From contig NZ_JAPSLK010000008.1 of the NCBI RefSeq assembly GCF_031180885.1, positions 166,385 through 230,384 of the forward strand: 64,000 nucleotides of DNA, given 5' to 3'. Both the position numbers and the translations under genes were made by a program. This document shows positions 62,452 to 64,000 of this stretch, in pieces (the first letter of the stretch is position 1; each line of letters starts with the position of its first letter). The notes under the pieces were generated by a model. That model worked only from the letters and a program-made list of their open reading frames with translations. It had not been told where the DNA came from and ran no database searches. This stretch comes from Saccharothrix sp. (lineage in GTDB: Bacteria; Actinomycetota; Actinomycetes; Mycobacteriales; Pseudonocardiaceae).

Positions 62452-63066
62452 CTAGAGCTGGTCACGCACAGTGCGCAGATCCGCCAGGAAGGCGGCGTAC
62501 GCCTCGTCCCGGTCCGGCGCCCGCAGCACCGCCGAGGGGTGCACCGTGCTGATCACCCGGAAGTCCGGCGCCTGCTCGACCTTGCCCCGCCGTTCGGTGA
62601 CCTTGTAGTCCGGTCCCATGATCGCCTTCGCGGCCGTCGCACCCAGGCACACCACCAGGTCCGGCCGCACCTCCGACAACTCGGCGTGCAGCCAGGGCAG
62701 GCAGGCCACGACCTCGCCCCGCGCCGGCGTCTTGTGGATCCGCCGCTTGCCCCGTTCCGCGGGCACGAACTTGAAGTGCTTCACCGCGTTCGTCACGTAC
62801 ACGCCTTCGCGCAGCAGGTCGGCCTCGGCGAGCGCCCGGTCCAACAACTTCCCCGCGGGCCCCACGAACGGCTCCCCCGCCCGGTCCTCCTGGTCCCCGG
62901 GCTGCTCGCCCACCAGCATCAGCCGCGCGTCGGGCGGCCCGGCCCCGAACACGGTCTGGGTGGCCGGCTTGTAGAGGTCACACCCCTCGCACCGACGCGC
63001 GGCGGCGCGCAGCGCCGCCAGGTCCGCGCCTGCCGGCACGAACGGTGCAGCGCTGCGCGCGGCCAT
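62452..63066 (-). CDS. udgX: UdgX family uracil-DNA glycosylase
   Basis: 204 residues. The family 4/5-like fold has GEQPGDQED (53-61), Cys26, Cys29, Cys122 and Cys140 for a [4Fe-4S] cluster, and the UdgX-specific loop KRRIHKTP (107-114). His111 there is, by established knowledge, the residue that makes a covalent bond to the abasic site after uracil excision. HPSAVLRAP near the end is the second active-site motif. It is downstream of, and probably coexpressed with, the csbD gene (6 bp apart). Confidence 0.92.
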   Translation of the reverse strand: MAARSAAPFVPAGADLAALRAAARRCEGCDLYKPATQTVFGAGPPDARLMLVGEQPGDQEDRAGEPFVGPAGKLLDRALAEADLLREGVYVTNAVKHFKFVPAERGKRRIHKTPARGEVVACLPWLHAELSEVRPDLVVCLGATAAKAIMGPDYKVTERRGKVEQAPDFRVISTVHPSAVLRAPDRDEAYAAFLADLRTVRDQL

Positions 63067-63072
63067 CGAAGT

Positions 63073-63255
63073 TCAGCGGTCGTTGGGCCGGAAGGCGTCC
63101 TTGACCTTCTCCCCGGCCTCCTTGAGCGCGCCCTTGGCCCGTTCGGCCTTGCCCTCCGCCTGCCACTGCTCGTTGTCCGTGGCGTCGCCGAGAGCTTCCT
63201 TGGCGCGGCCCTTCATCTCCTCGGCCTTGTTGCTGAGCTTGTCGTCGGCACCCAT
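63073..63255 (-). CDS. CsbD family stress protein
   Basis: 60 residues. GADDKLSNKAEEMKGRAKEALG, split, then QAEGKAERAKGALKEAGEKVKDAF is the CsbD pattern of charged amphipathic helices. A sigma-B-like promoter (63294-63319) precedes it, as for B. subtilis csbD. Coexpressed with udgX. Confidence 0.9.
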   Translation of the reverse strand: MGADDKLSNKAEEMKGRAKEALGDATDNEQWQAEGKAERAKGALKEAGEKVKDAFRPNDR

Positions 63256-63293
63256 GACGGTCCCTTTCGGTCGACATCAGGTCCACAACACGC

Positions 63294-63319
63294 ATACCCA
63301 GCACGACCCCCGGGAAAAC
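63294..63319 (-). promoter_or_regulatory. Sigma-B/stress-type promoter for csbD-udgX
   Basis: On the minus strand GTTTTC (complement of 63314-63319) and GGGTAT (63294-63299) are spaced 14 bp, the GTTT-N14-16-GGGTAT pattern of SigB/SigF-type sigma factors. It lies about 40 bp upstream of the csbD ATG. Confidence 0.7.
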
Positions 63320-63326
63320 CGACACC

Positions 63327-63692
63327 ATGACCAGCCGCATCCTCGCCGTGGCCATCGACACCCCACCCGACCACGCCGACCTGCGCGCCTTCTGGTGCGC
63401 GGCGCTCGGCTACCGGGAGACGAGAACGTGGACCGATGCGAAGGGCCTGGAGTACACGGAACTGACCGGCGACGGCCCGACCTTGCTCCTACAACCGGTA
63501 CCCGAGCCGAAGGTCGGCAAGAACCGGCTCCACCTGGACGTCGTCGCCGACCGGGACCGAGATGCCGAGGTCGCCCGCCTGGTCGGTTTCGGCGCCACTG
63601 TCATCTCCAAGGACCCCGCTTTGCCGTGGGTGGTCCTGTCCGACCCTGCCGGCAACGAGTTCTGCGTCCTTCCTCCCTCTTCGCTCTCTTGA
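63327..63692 (+). CDS. VOC family (glyoxalase/bleomycin-resistance-like) protein
   Basis: 121 residues. ILAVAIDTPPDHADLRAFWCAALGYRE, split around residues 5-31, RLHLDVVADRDRDAEVARLVGFGA and LSDPAGNEFCVLPP are the VOC blocks; His and Glu ligands are placed as in small glyoxalase-like dimers. Substrate unknown. Its 3' end runs directly into the tandem-repeat flank of the palindromic element. Confidence 0.88.
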   Translation: MTSRILAVAIDTPPDHADLRAFWCAALGYRETRTWTDAKGLEYTELTGDGPTLLLQPVPEPKVGKNRLHLDVVADRDRDAEVARLVGFGATVISKDPALPWVVLSDPAGNEFCVLPPSSLS

Positions 63693-63705
63693 CGCTGCGC
63701 TGCTT

Positions 63706-63826
63706 CGACGCGCTTCGCGCTGGGACTTTGGACGCGCTTCGCGCTCGGACTCCTTGGACACGCTTCGCGCTGGACTTTGGACGCGCTTCGCGCTCTCAAG
63801 ACGGACGCGCTGACGCGCTCTCAAGA
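63706..63826. repeat. Tandem GACGCGCTTCGCGCT hairpin repeats (flank of second element)
   Basis: Units begin at about 63707, 63731, 63757 and 63780, with a related half-unit near 63803. Each contains the hairpin GCGC-TTC-GCGC-like core and a spacer such as GGACTTTG. The last part, with GACGCGCTGACGCGCTCTC, is the inverse of the sequence beside the 48-kb copy. Confidence 0.85.
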
Positions 63827-63870
63827 TGAAAAGCGGGCCTGGAGGCCCCCGGGGGGAGGAAAAGCGTCGT

Positions 63871-64000
63871 GTTCCCCCCGCACGGCCTGCCAGAGGCAAC
63901 CACAGATTTCCGGGGTGTGCAATAAAACTTTTGCTCGTACCTCGCAAAACTTTTATTGCACACCCCGGAAATCTGTGGTTGGGCTGCGCCCAGGCCGTAC
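63871..64000. repeat. Palindromic composite element, second copy, inverted and cut by window end
   Basis: Left arm GTTCCCCCCGCACGGCC; side hairpin TGCC-AGA-GGCA; a perfect 28-bp stem (63900-63927 with 63951-63978); core 63928-63950, the inverse complement of the 48-kb core in 21 of 23 positions, folding TTTTGC/GCAAAA around a 9-nt loop whose complement reads GAGGTACGA; right side hairpin TTGGGC-TGC-GCCCAG (63979-63993, approximate) and the beginning of the outer arm at the window edge. Confidence 0.85.

Overview
The window is very GC-rich chromosomal DNA with many GTG starts, tightly overlapping ATGA gene junctions and strong third-position GC. Gene content (IdeR-type iron boxes, a DasR-type dre site, F420/LLM oxidoreductases, ESX-like proteins, pca catabolism, SpoIIE/STAS/RsbW-type switches, UdgX) points to an actinomycete. 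The family mix is closest to Pseudonocardiales (Saccharothrix, Lentzea, Actinosynnema-like). That placement is inference from families, not from a search. No rRNA, tRNA, CRISPR array or intact transposase was seen.

Layout. 1-2.8 kb: end of a receiver-SpoIIE phosphatase, a CHASE3-type histidine kinase and an Rcp1-like receiver, forming one operon. 2.8-7.4 kb: marR and a short, degenerate P450 divergent from a nested operator, a tetR/hydrolase deletion scar, an MBL hydrolase, a GNAT and an LLM oxidoreductase. 7.5-12.9 kb: a HelD-like RNA polymerase recycling helicase with a palindrome at its start, an SDR, and an iron-regulated pair (FecE-type ATPase and ornithine/lysine N-monooxygenase) with IdeR boxes. 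13.2-16.1 kb: LacI regulator, small protein, MOSC protein and SDR. 16.2-20.0 kb: a fully overlapping pcaHGBDC operon for protocatechuate degradation. 20.2-24.9 kb: DUF4331 surface protein, TPR protein and NicO-type metal permease with a His-rich loop.

24.9-31.6 kb: a 1477-residue cytoplasmic hybrid kinase with eight near-identical 92-residue HAMP repeats beside a PAS-SpoIIE phosphatase, a STAS protein and an RsbW-like ATPase, which together make a complete partner-switching set. 31.6-33.4 kb: repeat-rich DNA and a decayed S1 protease. 33.5-38.2 kb: small stress proteins, a DUF885 peptidase and a secreted esterase-like protein. 38.2-41.6 kb: a four-gene ESX-like operon. 41.7-44.7 kb: DUF4262, a secreted M15-like peptidase, a secreted unknown and a protease remnant. 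44.8-48.0 kb: Ppx/GppA, a STAS protein lacking the phosphosite, SRPBCC, GNAT and a MEDS-ATPase. 48.5-60.1 kb: WS/DGAT and hydrolase, HAD and F420 oxidoreductase, Ser/Thr kinase, PucR with gabT-aldehyde dehydrogenase, AI-2E family transporter, maltokinase-cap protein and methyltransferase. 60.2-63.7 kb: membrane protein, dre-controlled AA10 LPMO, SDR, a leader-peptide/RNA locus, UdgX, CsbD behind a sigma-B-type promoter, and a VOC protein.

The two most unusual signals are non-coding. (1) A composite palindromic element occurs at 48.04-48.39 kb and, inverted, at 63.71-64.00 kb (cut by the window end). Its copies share a 23-nt core with a conserved 9-nt apical loop, and their side hairpins differ in sequence while keeping the pairing. 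(2) A promoter, 13-codon ORF and attenuator-like three-way-junction RNA lie at 62.23-62.44 kb with no downstream gene in sense.
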